Assembly (NCBI GenBank): GCA_945883565.1
Contig: CAMCXO010000005.1
Coordinates: 1-64,000 of the forward strand
Reading direction: 5' to 3'
Source: Chryseobacterium gleum
Lineage (GTDB): Bacteria; Bacteroidota; Bacteroidia; Flavobacteriales; Schleiferiaceae
Length of the DNA stretch: 64,000 nucleotides
A program made the position numbers and the translations under genes. This document shows positions 23,983-34,199 of the stretch, in pieces. Below the pieces are notes generated by a model. It was not told the origin of the DNA and made no database searches. It worked only from the letters and a program-made list of their open reading frames with translations. The first letter of the stretch is position 1; every line of letters starts with the position of its first letter.

Positions 23983-24867
23983 TTAACTAAGGCGTTCATG
24001 GCGTTTATAAGCCTGTAAAGTATTCAACAAAAGAGCTGTTCGCGTCATCGGTCCAACACCTCCTGGAACTGGACTTATCAGATGGCATTTTGGAGCAACT
24101 TCATCGAACTTCACATCGCCTACTAAAGAATACCCTTTACTGGAATGGGCGTTTTCTACTCTATTAATGCCTACGTCTATAACCACAGCTCCCTCTTTTA
24201 CCATTTCACCCGTTACAAATTCTGGCTTGCCAATTGCAGCTATTACGATGTCGGCTTGTTTACATAGTTCCGCCAAATTTGGGGTTCTGCTATGGGCAAC
24301 CGTTACAGTACAATTCCCGGGCTCTGCATTGCGTCCCATTAACAACCCTATGGGCATGCCTACAATATTGCTCCTACCTATTACAAGACAGCTTTTACCG
24401 GTTGTTTTAAAGCCCGAACGTTTTATCATTTCGATTATGCCAGCGGGAGTGGCAGGAAGAAAGGCTGGCAACCCCAAAGCCATTCGTCCTATATTTTCAG
24501 GATGAAACCCATCAACATCTTTGTTCGGATTAATGGCTTCTAAAACCTTGTGCTCATCTATTTCTTTGGGAAGAGGCAATTGAACAATAAAGCCATCAAT
24601 CTTTTGGTCAGTATTGAGTTCATGTACAATGGCCAAAAGTTCACTTTGAGAGGTATTTTCTGGGAGTTTGATGGCATTTGAATAAAAGCCAACTTCAAAA
24701 CAATCACGCACTTTGGCCTCTACATAACTTTGACTAGCCGGATTTGAACCTACAAGAACCGCCACCAAACCGGGTTTTCTGTGTCCTTTGTCTATGTAGG
24801 CACCTACAGCTTGGGCAATTTCTTGCCTTATGGTTGCGGCCAAACTTTTACCGTCAAGTATAGGCAT
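23983..24867 (-). CDS. folD: Bifunctional methylenetetrahydrofolate dehydrogenase/cyclohydrolase
   Basis: Interconverts 5,10-methylene-, methenyl- and 10-formyl-THF using NADP. At 294 aa it is standard length. Signature segments are SQSYVEAKVRDCFEVGF with the catalytic Tyr and Lys (about 50-56), FIVQLPLPKEID, CLVIGRSNIVGMPIG (nucleotide site) and the C-terminal PVPGGVGPMTRTALL. Its ATG shares one base with the ffh stop (TGATG), so it is coupled to ffh. Confidence 0.96.
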   Translation of the reverse strand: MPILDGKSLAATIRQEIAQAVGAYIDKGHRKPGLVAVLVGSNPASQSYVEAKVRDCFEVGFYSNAIKLPENTSQSELLAIVHELNTDQKIDGFIVQLPLPKEIDEHKVLEAINPNKDVDGFHPENIGRMALGLPAFLPATPAGIIEMIKRSGFKTTGKSCLVIGRSNIVGMPIGLLMGRNAEPGNCTVTVAHSRTPNLAELCKQADIVIAAIGKPEFVTGEMVKEGAVVIDVGINRVENAHSSKGYSLVGDVKFDEVAPKCHLISPVPGGVGPMTRTALLLNTLQAYKRHERLS

Positions 24868-26195
24868 CAGCGGGTTTTTAAAGATCTTGCCATCTGCCGC
24901 ATACCCCCACTGCTCTGCATAACCCGCATCATTTTATTCATTTCTTCAAATTGCTTCATTAGCTGATTAATTTCCTGAACACTGGTACCGGATCCCATGG
25001 CAATACGTTTTTTTCGACTGCCATTTATAATCGCTGGATTGCTTCTTTCTTGGGGGGTCATCGATTTTATCATAGCTTCAATAGGCTTGAATGCATTATC
25101 ATCGATATCCAGGTTTTTAACGGCTTTTCCCATACCGGGTATCATGCCCATGAGGTCTTTGATGTTGCCCATTTTTTTTATTTGCTGGATCTGATTTAAA
25201 AAATCATCAAATCCAAATTTATTCTGGGCTATTTTCTTTTGAACCTTGCGCGCTTCTTCTTCATTAAACTGTTCCTGAGCCCTCTCTACCAGCGAAACCA
25301 CATCACCCATACCCAATATTCGATCGGCCATTCGGCTTGGATAGAATATATCAAGGGCATCGAGTTTCTCGCCGGTTCCCACAAATTTGATGGGTTTATC
25401 AACCACCGACCGAATGGTTAAAGCCGCACCTCCTCGTGTATCACCATCTAATTTGGTAAGCACCACCCCATTATAATTCAGCACATCATGAAAAGCCTTA
25501 GCGGTATTAACAGCATCTTGACCCGTCATGCTGTCTACCACAAATAAAGTTTCACTTGGTTTTACCGCTTGGTGGATGCGTTTAATTTCATCCATCATTT
25601 CTACATCAACGGCTAATCGGCCAGCGGTATCAATAATAACGGCATTAAACCCATTTTTCTGGGCATACTGGATTCCAGCTTGGGCAATTGCCACTGGGTC
25701 TTTACTGTTTTCATCAAAAAACACCTCTACCCCAACTTGCCCCCCCAATATTTGTAATTGTTGAACGGCAGCTGGTCGATACACGTCGCAGGCTACCAAA
25801 AGAGGCCTCTTCGATTTTTTACGCTTTAAATAGGAAGCCAATTTGCCCGAAAAAGTGGTTTTGCCCGAGCCTTGTAATCCACTTATAAGTATGGTAGACG
25901 GATTGTCTTTTAGTTGAATATCGTGTGCTTCGCCTCCCATGAGCTCGGCCATTTCATCGCGCACAATTTTCACCATTAGCTGCCCAGGCTGCAAGCTGCT
26001 CAACACTTTTTGTCCTAAGGCTTTGTCTTTTACCCTTTGGGTGAAATCTTTGGCTACTTTAAAGCTAACGTCTGCATCAACCAATGCCCGTCTCACTTCT
26101 TTAAGCGATTCAGCTACGTTAATTTCTGTAATCTTATCGCGGCCTTTAAGAATATGAAACGCTTTGTCGAGTTTCTCGCTTAAATTTTCAAACAT
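24867..26195 (-). CDS. ffh: Signal recognition particle protein Ffh
   Basis: SRP GTPase that delivers membrane and secreted proteins to FtsY/SecYEG, 442 aa. It has an N domain (MFENLSEKLDKAFHILKG), a G domain with GLQGSGKTT, DTAGRL and TKLDGDTRGGAAL, and a Met-rich M domain (MGNIKDLMGMIPGMGKAV, RKKRIAMGSGTSVQEIN) for signal-peptide and 4.5S RNA binding. The frame could extend 17 codons upstream, but MFENLSEKL is the canonical N-terminus, so ATG 26195 is used. It is first in the ffh-folD-tatA-antiporter run. Confidence 0.97.
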   Translation of the reverse strand: MFENLSEKLDKAFHILKGRDKITEINVAESLKEVRRALVDADVSFKVAKDFTQRVKDKALGQKVLSSLQPGQLMVKIVRDEMAELMGGEAHDIQLKDNPSTILISGLQGSGKTTFSGKLASYLKRKKSKRPLLVACDVYRPAAVQQLQILGGQVGVEVFFDENSKDPVAIAQAGIQYAQKNGFNAVIIDTAGRLAVDVEMMDEIKRIHQAVKPSETLFVVDSMTGQDAVNTAKAFHDVLNYNGVVLTKLDGDTRGGAALTIRSVVDKPIKFVGTGEKLDALDIFYPSRMADRILGMGDVVSLVERAQEQFNEEEARKVQKKIAQNKFGFDDFLNQIQQIKKMGNIKDLMGMIPGMGKAVKNLDIDDNAFKPIEAMIKSMTPQERSNPAIINGSRKKRIAMGSGTSVQEINQLMKQFEEMNKMMRVMQSSGGMRQMARSLKTR

Positions 26196-26438
26196 GCATT
26201 CAAGAAATTCTGGTTCCGCAAAGGTAACGATCGTGAATCGGTACAAAACCCTTTAACCAATTGCGTTGGAAAATAATCTGTAAAGAAGTTATCGGTAATG
26301 TTAGAAAAGAATCTATTTCGAATTTTTATGCAACAGTTACTCTTAAATTTGATAATGTCTGAGCTCTCTCTCGTTGAGAATTGCCCAACGAACACATCTT
26401 TTTAGCTTGAAAAACTTATAAAACGACGTATATCCTAA
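26196..26438. other. Divergent intergenic region between ffh and the ABC ATPase
   Basis: No gene is visible. It must hold promoters for the ffh run (minus) and the 11-gene plus-strand run. On the plus strand an exact -7 box lies just past its end at 26439. Confidence 0.45.
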
Positions 26439-26446
26439 TACCTTTG
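26439..26446 (+). promoter_or_regulatory. Putative -7 box for the plus-strand gene run
   Basis: An exact TACCTTTG, seven nt before the ATG of the ABC ATPase at 26453, so the transcript would be leaderless or nearly so. The closest TTG upstream is 29 nt away (26407-26409), a poor -33 match. Confidence 0.35.
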
Positions 26447-26452
26447 CCCAAA

Positions 26453-27163
26453 ATGAGTGATCCACAAAACCAAGTTATCGAATTGCGCAACATCCGTCGC
26501 GATTTTCCATTAGGCACCGAAGTGGTTAAAGTACTAAAAGGCATTGATTTAGATATAAAAAAGAACGAGTATGTGGCTTTAATGGGGCCATCAGGAAGTG
26601 GTAAAAGTACCTTGATGAATCTTATTGGTTGTCTCGACACCCCTTCTTTAGGTACTTATGTATTAAATCGGCGAGATGTTAGTAAAATGGGCGACAACGA
26701 ATTGGCCGAAATTCGAAATGCCGAAATTGGCTTTGTTTTTCAAACTTTCAACCTTCTTCCTCGGTCTACTGCACTCGAAAATGTAGCGCTTCCATTGGTT
26801 TATGCCGGCTTAAAAAAGAGCGACCGACTCGAAAAAGCCAGTGAAATGTTGAAGCAAGTGGGTCTTTCTGATAGAATGGACCACCGCCCAAATCAACTGT
26901 CGGGTGGACAGAGGCAAAGGGTAGCTGTGGCTCGGGCATTGGTTAACAAACCAAGTATAATTTTAGCAGATGAGCCAACCGGCAACCTCGATACCAAAAC
27001 TTCTCTTGAAATAATGGCCCTTTTTCAAGAGATTCACAATGCTGGTAACACCATTATTCTGGTAACGCACGAAGAAGAAATAGCGGCTCAAGCACATCGC
27101 GTGGTGCGCTTGCGAGATGGGCTCATTGAAAGCGACTCGCCTCAAACCCCTAAAAAACCATGA
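26453..27163 (+). CDS. ABC transporter ATP-binding protein (LolD/MacB type)
   Basis: A 236-aa ATPase with Walker [11 protein letters not shown]-loop VFQTFNLLP, signature [15 protein letters not shown], Walker [13 protein letters not shown] and the switch His in LVTHE. It most resembles the MacB/LolD/FtsE group, which drive lipoprotein release or efflux. No permease is beside it, so its partner must be elsewhere. A TTG three codons upstream is an alternative start but falls within the -7 box. It is the first of 11 closely spaced plus-strand genes, overlapping paaZ by 4 nt (ATGA). Confidence 0.92.
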   Translation: MSDPQNQVIELRNIRRDFPLGTEVVKVLKGIDLDIKKNEYVALMGPSGSGKSTLMNLIGCLDTPSLGTYVLNRRDVSKMGDNELAEIRNAEIGFVFQTFNLLPRSTALENVALPLVYAGLKKSDRLEKASEMLKQVGLSDRMDHRPNQLSGGQRQRVAVARALVNKPSIILADEPTGNLDTKTSLEIMALFQEIHNAGNTIILVTHEEEIAAQAHRVVRLRDGLIESDSPQTPKKP

Positions 27164-29205
27164 AATACAGTTTAAACTATGTACTTGGCCAATGGCTGGC
27201 CGGAACAGGTAAAGAAATAGAACATTATAATGCCATTACTGGCGAAAGCTTAAGTTTCGCCTCTTCTAAAGACCTCGACTTTAAAGCCATCTTACAATAT
27301 GGTCGCGAAAAAGGAGGTCCTGCTCTTCGAAAAATGACCTTTCCACAGAGAGGCCAAATGCTTAAAAATTTGGCCCTTCATTTAAGCGCAAAAAAAGAAA
27401 CATTTTACGAAGTGAGTGCGGCTACCGGGGCAACTCGACTCGATAGTTGGATAGATATTGAAGGAGGTATAGGAAATCTTTTTGCTTATGCCTCATTGAG
27501 AAGAAAATTTCCTGATTTGCCTTACCATGTGGACGGAGACACTGTTGGGTTGTCTAAAAAAGGAAGTTTTATTGGGCACCATATTATGGTACCTAAACGT
27601 GGTGTAGCTGTACACATTAATGCCTTCAACTTTCCGGTTTGGGGAATGTTAGAGAAAATTGCAGTGAATCTCTTAGCAGGAATGCCCGCCGTCGTAAAAC
27701 CTTCTGAATATACCAGCTTTCTTACGGAAGCGGTAGTACGCGAAATTGTGTCGAGCCAAATCCTACCTGAAGGGAGCTTGCAATTAATAAATGGTTTAGG
27801 AAGAGGTATTATTGATTTTTGCGAAAATCAAGATGTAATAACGTTTACTGGATCGGCCGAAACAGGAAAAAAACTAAAAAGCCATCCTCAAATATTATCA
27901 GAATCGGTACCTTTTAATATGGAAGCCGACTCCTTAAACGCTTGCGTTCTTGGACCCGATGTTACAATATCAAGCCCTGAATTTGAAATTTTCACCAAAG
28001 AAGTTCTAAAAGAAATAACGGTAAAGGCCGGACAAAAATGTACGGCAGTAAGGCGCATTTTGGTTCCTAGAAACATGATGGAACCAGTTAGAGAAGCCTT
28101 AGTAGAACGTCTGAAAAAAGTAACCATTGGCAATCCGGCTATGGAAGGTGTGAAAATGGGGTCTTTGGCAACCAAAACGCAGTTAGAACGTGTTCAAGAA
28201 AAAGTTAACTATTTAAAGAAGAATCAAGAAGTTGTTTTTGGAAACGAGGCTGATTTTGAACTTACCGGTGGCAATCGAACGGACGGGGCCTTTATCCAAC
28301 CTGTTTTGTTTCAAAATCTAAATCCATTTGCGGTCACCGATGCGCATAACATTGAGGCTTTTGGTCCGGTGGCCACCCTCATGCCTTATTCTACTTTAGA
28401 TGAAGCTGCCGCCATCGTGGCTTTAGGCAAAGGCAGTTTGGTGAGTAGTATTGTTACAGCCAATCAACAATATGCACGAGAATTTGCACTAGAAACTGCT
28501 CATACCAATGGACGCATATTGGTTTTAAACGAAAAGTGTGTTCGAGAAAGCACCGGTCATGGTTCACCCATGCCAATGCTTACTCATGGAGGCCCAGGTC
28601 GGGCAGGAGGAGGAGAGGAAATGGGCGGTATGAGGGGTGTAATGCATTATTTGCAACGTACTGCCATTCAAGGTCACCCCGACGATATTCGGAATATTAC
28701 GCAACAACACCAAGCCGGAGCCAGCCGTCCGGAAGCAGAACCGCACTTGTTTAGACAGTATTTCGAAGACCTTAAAGTAGGTGACACGGTTACAACTCAT
28801 AACCATACGGTAACCGAAGCCGACATTGTAAATTTTGCTAATGTAAGTGGTGATAATTTCTATGCCCATATGGATGCCACTTCGTTAGATGGAACTTTAT
28901 TCACTGGCAGAGTAGCTCATGGGTATTTTGTACTGAGTAAAGCAGCCGGTTTGTTTGTAGACCCTAAAAAAGGCCCTGTTTTACTTAACTATGGCATAGA
29001 CGAAGCCCGCTTTACCAAGCCGGTTTACCCAGGAATGACCATAGGCGTGAAGCTAACTGTGAAGGAAAAAATAGCTCAAGAAAAACGAGCAGAGGACGAC
29101 ATTAAAAAAGGAATTGTTAAATTCTATGTGGATGTTTACGACGAAACGGGCGAAACTGTGGCGCTTGCCACCATATTAACGATGGTAAAAATGCGAGAAC
29201 AATGA
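27160..29205 (+). CDS. paaZ: PaaZ bifunctional aldehyde dehydrogenase/oxepin-CoA hydrolase
   Basis: A 681-aa fusion. The N-terminal aldehyde dehydrogenase (about 1-515) has FNMEADSLN and the catalytic Cys in [11 protein letters not shown] (about 294). The C-terminal MaoC-like hydratase (about 530-681) has [15 protein letters not shown] and [17 protein letters not shown]. In phenylacetate degradation it opens the oxepin-CoA ring and oxidises the resulting aldehyde. The rest of the paa pathway (paaABCDE epoxidase, paaK) is not in this window, only a crotonase and an ABM-fold protein downstream. It may act with distant paa genes or on another aromatic CoA ester. Confidence 0.93.
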   Translation: MKYSLNYVLGQWLAGTGKEIEHYNAITGESLSFASSKDLDFKAILQYGREKGGPALRKMTFPQRGQMLKNLALHLSAKKETFYEVSAATGATRLDSWIDIEGGIGNLFAYASLRRKFPDLPYHVDGDTVGLSKKGSFIGHHIMVPKRGVAVHINAFNFPVWGMLEKIAVNLLAGMPAVVKPSEYTSFLTEAVVREIVSSQILPEGSLQLINGLGRGIIDFCENQDVITFTGSAETGKKLKSHPQILSESVPFNMEADSLNACVLGPDVTISSPEFEIFTKEVLKEITVKAGQKCTAVRRILVPRNMMEPVREALVERLKKVTIGNPAMEGVKMGSLATKTQLERVQEKVNYLKKNQEVVFGNEADFELTGGNRTDGAFIQPVLFQNLNPFAVTDAHNIEAFGPVATLMPYSTLDEAAAIVALGKGSLVSSIVTANQQYAREFALETAHTNGRILVLNEKCVRESTGHGSPMPMLTHGGPGRAGGGEEMGGMRGVMHYLQRTAIQGHPDDIRNITQQHQAGASRPEAEPHLFRQYFEDLKVGDTVTTHNHTVTEADIVNFANVSGDNFYAHMDATSLDGTLFTGRVAHGYFVLSKAAGLFVDPKKGPVLLNYGIDEARFTKPVYPGMTIGVKLTVKEKIAQEKRAEDDIKKGIVKFYVDVYDETGETVALATILTMVKMREQ

Positions 29206-29540
29206 TATTTCCAGCTTTTCCCACACTAAAAAACCTTCCGGAGCCTCCATATTTTGCGGCCATATTTATTTCCGAAAGAAGTGATAACTTGGATGGTTAT
29301 GACGAAATGGATCAGGCTACTCTGGAAGCTGTTCAGGATATTCCGGGTTATTTGGGTTTTGTGAGTTTAAAAGAAGGCAATAAAGGCGTTTTCATTTCTT
29401 ATTGGAACAGCCCGGCCGCCATTGAATTATGGCGAAAAAATGCTATGCACCGATCAGCCAAAGAAATGGGAAAGAAACAATGGTATAGCCGATACATTAG
29501 CCAACTTTGTGAAATTGTTCAACATGGTACAAAGCTATAA
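29202..29540 (+). CDS. Antibiotic biosynthesis monooxygenase (ABM) fold protein
   Basis: A 112-aa protein with the ferredoxin-like dimeric alpha-beta barrel of ABM proteins. Visible are YFAAIFISERSDNLDGYDEM, the aromatic core IPGYLGFVSLKEGNKGVFISYW and a terminal helix with KNAMHRSAKEMGKKQW. Such proteins include monooxygenases and small enzymes with no known substrate. It overlaps paaZ by 4 nt and is 3 nt before the crotonase, so it is co-expressed with them. A role in aromatic degradation is inferred from position only. Confidence 0.8.
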   Translation: MIFPAFPTLKNLPEPPYFAAIFISERSDNLDGYDEMDQATLEAVQDIPGYLGFVSLKEGNKGVFISYWNSPAAIELWRKNAMHRSAKEMGKKQWYSRYISQLCEIVQHGTKL

Positions 29541-29543
29541 TTA

Positions 29544-30302
29544 ATGGAAAATTCCTACGTTAAAACCCATATTGAAAGTGGCATTGCCACTGTAGAGTTT
29601 TACCACGAAAAACAGAATGCAATGCCCTCGAGCCAATTAATAAAACTGGCAGAAAGCATTAATGCATGTGGTCTTAATCAAGAGGTATTGGTGGTAATTT
29701 TAAAATCGGTCGGTGATAAAACATTTTGCGCAGGTGCTTCTTTTGACGAGTTATTGCAGATTTCCAATGCCGAAATGGGCCTAGAATTTTTTAGCGGTTT
29801 TGCGCGTGTTATCAATGCCATGAGAACCTGTCCAAAATTTATCGTTGCACGTATTCAAGGCAAAACGGTAGGCGGAGGTGTCGGCTTGGCTGCTTCTGCC
29901 GATTACGCCTTTGCCCATACTTCAGCCAGTGTTAAGCTTTCTGAACTCGCGGTTGGAATTGGGCCATTTGTGGTGGGGCCTGCAGTTGAGCGCAAAATGG
30001 GCCTTGCAGGTATGAGCGAATTGGCAATAGACGCCAGTTCGTGGCGCAGTGCTGAATGGGCCATGCAGAAAGGCTTATTCAATCAGGTTTTTGATTGCCA
30101 TGAGGCTCTTGATGAAGCTGTTTCTGCACTGGCGCACCGCCTTGCCCATTCAAGCCCAGATGCCATGCGTCAATTAAAACGTATTTTTTGGGAGGGTACT
30201 GAAAAATGGGATCAGCTATTAAGCGAAAGAGCAGCTATAAGCGGAGAATTGGTACTTTCGAATTTTACCAAGAATGCCATTTCTGCATTCAAGCAGAAAT
30301 AA
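29544..30302 (+). CDS. Enoyl-CoA hydratase/isomerase family protein
   Basis: A 252-aa crotonase-fold enzyme. Oxyanion-hole segments DKTFCAGASFDELL and QGKTVGGGVGLAASADYA are present, along with the catalytic-helix region KLSELAVGIGPFVVGPAVERK, which keeps a Glu. It resembles methylglutaconyl-CoA hydratase-like and PaaF/PaaG-type enzymes. Next to paaZ, a role in beta-oxidation of the ring-cleavage product is plausible but not shown. Confidence 0.85.
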   Translation: MENSYVKTHIESGIATVEFYHEKQNAMPSSQLIKLAESINACGLNQEVLVVILKSVGDKTFCAGASFDELLQISNAEMGLEFFSGFARVINAMRTCPKFIVARIQGKTVGGGVGLAASADYAFAHTSASVKLSELAVGIGPFVVGPAVERKMGLAGMSELAIDASSWRSAEWAMQKGLFNQVFDCHEALDEAVSALAHRLAHSSPDAMRQLKRIFWEGTEKWDQLLSERAAISGELVLSNFTKNAISAFKQK

Positions 30303-30317
30303 TTTCACCCAGCTTTT

Positions 30318-31181
30318 ATGGTGCAAAAAAAAGAGTCGTTGTTTAGCAAACTCAAATTCAAATACCGCCTGGTAGTTTTAAATGACGATACTTTTGAAGA
30401 GAAACTTAGTTTTAAGTTAAGTCGTCTCAATGTTTTCATTGTAATTGGCCTTGCCGTAATTGTGCTTATTTCAAGTACCACTTTACTCATTGCTTACACC
30501 CCGCTTCGCGAATACATTCCGGGTTATTCCAGCACCAAGTTACGTAAACAGGCACTCGAATTGGTTCGCAAGACGGATTCTTTAGATGTTCATCTCGTTT
30601 ATCAAAAGCAATACCTTCAAAACATAAAAAACATTGTAGAAGGTCGCGATACCGGAAAACTGCCAGAGCCAAGTCGGAATCAAATTGAAGTACCTAAAGA
30701 TGACGCACTTAAACCGGGCGAAACAGAGCTGGAATTACGGAAAAAAGTAGAAGAAGAAGAACGGTTTACCATAGAACCCGGAAATTCGGGCAACCGCTTG
30801 GGCGAACTGGAGGGTATGACCTTTTTCAGTCCAATAAAAGGCGTGGTTTCCAACGGCTTCGATATAAGAAAAAAACATCCCGGAATTGACATTTTAGCAC
30901 CAGAAAACACTCCCATTAAAGCTTGTTTGGAAGGTATTGTGGTTTTTGCCGAATGGACTGTTGAAACGGGCCATGTTATGGTTGTTCAGCACAAAGGCAA
31001 TGTAATATCGGTTTACAAGCACAACTCAGCACGACTTAAAGAACAAGGCGATCTAGTAAAAGCCGGCGAAGCCATTGCCATTATTGGAAACTCAGGCGAA
31101 TACAGTACCGGAACCCACTTGCACTTCGAACTTTGGCATTTAGGGAATGCCGTAGACCCAGAAAAATTTATGCGATTCTAA
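30318..31181 (+). CDS. Membrane-anchored M23 peptidase family protein
   Basis: A 287-aa protein with a single N-terminal membrane helix (LNVFIVIGLAVIVLISSTTLL, about 35-55), a helical linker and a C-terminal LytM domain (about 175-287). The Zn-ligand motifs HPGIDILAP and HLHFELWH are present, so it may be active against peptidoglycan cross-links. Family members shape or remodel the cell wall or activate amidases. It lies 15 nt after the crotonase gene and 2 nt before the GH3-family gene; this position beside metabolic genes does not suggest a specific role. Confidence 0.9.
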   Translation: MVQKKESLFSKLKFKYRLVVLNDDTFEEKLSFKLSRLNVFIVIGLAVIVLISSTTLLIAYTPLREYIPGYSSTKLRKQALELVRKTDSLDVHLVYQKQYLQNIKNIVEGRDTGKLPEPSRNQIEVPKDDALKPGETELELRKKVEEEERFTIEPGNSGNRLGELEGMTFFSPIKGVVSNGFDIRKKHPGIDILAPENTPIKACLEGIVVFAEWTVETGHVMVVQHKGNVISVYKHNSARLKEQGDLVKAGEAIAIIGNSGEYSTGTHLHFELWHLGNAVDPEKFMRF

Positions 31182-31183
31182 TT

Positions 31184-32680
31184 ATGGCCGTCAAAGAGCT
31201 TATTGCCAAATCTTATGCGTGGTTTTCTCATCAAAAATTAGAGCTTTGGAAACATCGTGCACACGAAGCCCAAAATATTTGGATGCAAAAACTTTGCAGA
31301 GAAGCAGCCCAAACAAAATTTGGGAAAGACCATAAATTCGAACAGATACGCACAGCTGAAGACTTTAAGCAAGCAGTACCTATAAGAAGTTATGAAGATC
31401 TTAGGAGTTATATTGACCCAATGGTGGCCGGTGAAGCCGATATGCTTTGGCCTGGTAGGCCCTTGTACTATGCCAAAACAAGCGGTACCACTTCGGGCAC
31501 TAAATTCATTCCAATTAGCAGGCAATCCATGCCTTACCACATTCAAAGTGCAAAAGAAGCCCTGTTAGAATATATCTACCATAGCAAAAAGAGCGCATTC
31601 ACTGTAGGTAAAATGATTTTTTTGCAAGGAAGTCCACAAATGGGCTTAACCAATGGGGTAAAAACCGGCCGTTTAAGTGGAATTGTGGCCCACTATGTGC
31701 CAACTTATTTACAAGCCAACCGCTTACCCTCTTATGCCACCAATTGTATTGAAGACTGGGAAAATAAGCTTAGCGCCATTGTAGATGAAACCCATAAAAC
31801 CGATATGCGCCTTATTAGCGGAATACCGCCTTGGGTTCAGATGTATTTCGAATATCTTTTGAAAAAAACTGGAAAATCGGCTATCAAAGAAATATTCCCG
31901 AACTTTAGTTTGTTTGTTACAGGAGGTGTTAACTACGAGCCTTATAGAGCGGTTATAGACCAATTAGTAGGCAAAAAAGTAGACATGCTGGAAACATATC
32001 CTGCCAGCGAGGGATTTATTGCATTCAACGATTTTAGTGGCGAAGACGGTTTACTATTATTAGCCGATCATGGTGTTTATTATGAGTTTATTCCGCTTGA
32101 AGAATTTGGACAGCCAAATGCCTCAAGATTGAATTTGGCTCAAATAGAATTGGGCAAGAAATATGCCCTCATAATGAGTACAAATGCAGGACTGTGGGGG
32201 TATAGCATTGGCGATACGGTAGAATTTGTAAGTAAACGTCCTTACCGATTAAAAGTGAGCGGCAGAGTGTCTCATTACATTTCGGCTTTTGGAGAACATG
32301 TTATTGGAAGTGAAGTGGATTGGGCTATGGAAAAAGCTTGTGCCGCAACAGGAGCTTCGGTTATCGAGTTTACGGTAGCCCCACAAGTAAAGCCAAATTT
32401 TGGTCTGCCTTATCACGAGTGGTTTATAGCCTTCGATAAAGAACCCATAGATGAGGATTTTTTTGCGCTCATGTTAGACGAGGCTATGTGTAAAAAAAAT
32501 GTTTACTATCAAGATCTTATAAAAGGTAAAATTTTACGTCCGGCTGTTGTACGATTGGCTAAAAGAGACGCTTTTCAACAGTACATGAAATCTCAAGGGA
32601 AATTAGGAGGACAGAATAAACTACCTAGATTGTCAAATGACAGAAAAATTGCCGATTCTTTAGAGAAATTTTTAGACTAA
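31184..32680 (+). CDS. GH3 auxin-responsive promoter family protein
   Basis: A 498-aa member of the GH3 acyl-adenylate/thioester-forming superfamily (the plant GH3 family, not glycoside hydrolase 3). The ATP motif YAKTSGTTSGTKFIPIS, a middle FVTGGVNYEPYRAVI and YPASEGFIAFND match the family. Bacterial GH3 proteins probably conjugate acyl groups to amino acids, but their substrates are largely unknown. A longer frame from 31133 overlaps the M23 gene; ATG 31184 just after its stop is preferred. Confidence 0.9.
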   Translation: MAVKELIAKSYAWFSHQKLELWKHRAHEAQNIWMQKLCREAAQTKFGKDHKFEQIRTAEDFKQAVPIRSYEDLRSYIDPMVAGEADMLWPGRPLYYAKTSGTTSGTKFIPISRQSMPYHIQSAKEALLEYIYHSKKSAFTVGKMIFLQGSPQMGLTNGVKTGRLSGIVAHYVPTYLQANRLPSYATNCIEDWENKLSAIVDETHKTDMRLISGIPPWVQMYFEYLLKKTGKSAIKEIFPNFSLFVTGGVNYEPYRAVIDQLVGKKVDMLETYPASEGFIAFNDFSGEDGLLLLADHGVYYEFIPLEEFGQPNASRLNLAQIELGKKYALIMSTNAGLWGYSIGDTVEFVSKRPYRLKVSGRVSHYISAFGEHVIGSEVDWAMEKACAATGASVIEFTVAPQVKPNFGLPYHEWFIAFDKEPIDEDFFALMLDEAMCKKNVYYQDLIKGKILRPAVVRLAKRDAFQQYMKSQGKLGGQNKLPRLSNDRKIADSLEKFLD

Positions 32681-32700
32681 CTATATAAAAATCAAACAAC

Positions 32701-33141
32701 TTGAACAAAGAAAAGATATTATATACCTTAAATCATTGGGGACATGAAACCCTGATGCAAACTTTGGAAATCAAGTATACTGATTTTGGGGAAGACTGGC
32801 TTGAGGCCGAAATGCCCGTTAATCCAAAAGTGCACCAACCTCTTGGATTGTTGCATGGGGGTGCCACGGCGGCCTTAGCTGAAAGTGTAGGTAGTGCAGG
32901 CTCAGCACTACACATTAACCGCGAAAAACAAGCGGCTTTGGGTATAGAAATTCAAGCTACCCATTTGAAAAGCATGAAAAGTGGAATGTTAAAAGCACGA
33001 GCAACCCTCATCCATAAAGGAAAATCGCTTCATTTATGGGACATTGACGTTAGAAATAGTGAGAATCAAAGAGTAGCTCATTGTAAACTTACATGCCTAA
33101 TTGTTCCATTACGTTCGAAAACAGCTTCATCTGAAGATTAA
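32701..33141 (+). CDS. Hotdog-fold thioesterase, possible DHNA-CoA thioesterase
   Basis: A 146-aa hotdog protein of the PaaI/MenI type: PLGLLHGGATAALAESVGS (about 47-65) holds the catalytic acidic residue and helix. The frame begins at TTG 32701; an ATG at 32755 would remove the N-terminal NHWGHETLMQTLEIKY segment that relatives normally have, so TTG is preferred. Just upstream of menF, menD and menB (with one gene between), it is a candidate for MenI, releasing 1,4-dihydroxy-2-naphthoate from its CoA ester. That role is inferred from position. Confidence 0.85.
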   Translation: MNKEKILYTLNHWGHETLMQTLEIKYTDFGEDWLEAEMPVNPKVHQPLGLLHGGATAALAESVGSAGSALHINREKQAALGIEIQATHLKSMKSGMLKARATLIHKGKSLHLWDIDVRNSENQRVAHCKLTCLIVPLRSKTASSED

Positions 33142-34199
33142 TGGACAAGCGCGTTTTTGGATTAGACGTCATGCGCGCATTAGCCATTTCAGCTGTAGTT
33201 TGGGTCCATAGCCTAAAATCTTTGCGTTTAGCATTTGATCCGCCTAAAGCACTTTTGCCTGTTGATGGTGTTAGTTTATTTTTTGTTTTGAGTGGATTTC
33301 TTGTAGGGAAAATTATCTTCGATACCATTCATGGAGAAAATTGGCGAGAATTGCCATTTTTCTTGAAAAGACGTTGGTGGCGAACCCTTCCTAACTACTA
33401 CCTTTTCTTTTTCTTGCATGTGTTGGTTTATTTCGCTTTTGGAATACAAGATCAAATCGATTGGCAGGGTCTGCTTTTTTTACAAAACTTAAATCAACCA
33501 AATTCTCTGTTTTTTCTAGAATCGTGGAGCCTGGCGGTTGAGGAATGGTTTTATTTTTTAATCCCAACCATTTGGTGGTCTCTTAAGCGTTGGCTAAAAC
33601 CATGCGATATCAAGCATTTTTTAATTTTTATAGTGCTTTTCATTTTTGCCTCTTTGTGCTATAAGTATTGGTTTTTCAGCAACTTGAAATTAGACATTCA
33701 TGTTCTTCATACCTATGTTCGAAGGCCAGTATTGATGCGCTTAAGCTCAATTGGTTATGGTCTTCTAATGGCAGCCATTGCTATTAATTCCAGGAGTCTA
33801 TTTAAAAAATGGTGGATTTGGGCCTTTGTGGGGCTTGCACTTTATTCGCTTTTCGAATTTTACATAGCCAAACTTAACACCCAATGGAAGGTGATTTATA
33901 TGTTCGAATTTAGATCTGCCATAATAATGTGTTTTTTGCCTGCTTTTTATCATTTTCCTAGATTAAATCATTTTTTAAGCATTATAATTAATAGAATTAG
34001 CTTGTTTAGTTATTCAATATATTTAATTAATCTTCCTGCCTTAAGTATTTTATTTTGGTTTTTATCAAAATGGAACATTATTCAACCTTTTTTGGTTTTA
34101 GGTGGAGTGGCTTTAACTTGGATGTGTATTTTTTTTGCTTCACAATTTATTTACTACAAGTTTGAATGGCCGATAACCCAACTGCGGGAGCGACGATGA
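33141..34199 (+). CDS. Acyltransferase 3 family membrane protein
   Basis: A 352-aa polytopic protein with about ten hydrophobic segments. The family signature RVFGLDVMRALAISAVVWVHS at the N-terminus carries the conserved Arg and His region; SLAVEEWFYFLIPTIW marks the mid-part. Acyltransferase-3 proteins O-acylate sugars or lipids from the inner membrane. It overlaps the thioesterase by one base and menF by 4 nt, so it is co-translated with menaquinone genes though no link to menaquinone is known. Confidence 0.88.
   Translation: MDKRVFGLDVMRALAISAVVWVHSLKSLRLAFDPPKALLPVDGVSLFFVLSGFLVGKIIFDTIHGENWRELPFFLKRRWWRTLPNYYLFFFLHVLVYFAFGIQDQIDWQGLLFLQNLNQPNSLFFLESWSLAVEEWFYFLIPTIWWSLKRWLKPCDIKHFLIFIVLFIFASLCYKYWFFSNLKLDIHVLHTYVRRPVLMRLSSIGYGLLMAAIAINSRSLFKKWWIWAFVGLALYSLFEFYIAKLNTQWKVIYMFEFRSAIIMCFLPAFYHFPRLNHFLSIIINRISLFSYSIYLINLPALSILFWFLSKWNIIQPFLVLGGVALTWMCIFFASQFIYYKFEWPITQLRERR

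Noticed and set aside
31133-31183. Longer N-termini in several genes (here the GH3-family gene; also ffh, menD, manC, HAD protein)
   Set aside because: The extra residues overlap upstream genes or promoter boxes and are not family-typical; internal ATGs fit better.
31184-32680. Glycoside hydrolase family 3 by name
   Set aside because: The sequence has adenylate-forming GH3 (auxin-responsive) motifs, not glycosidase motifs.
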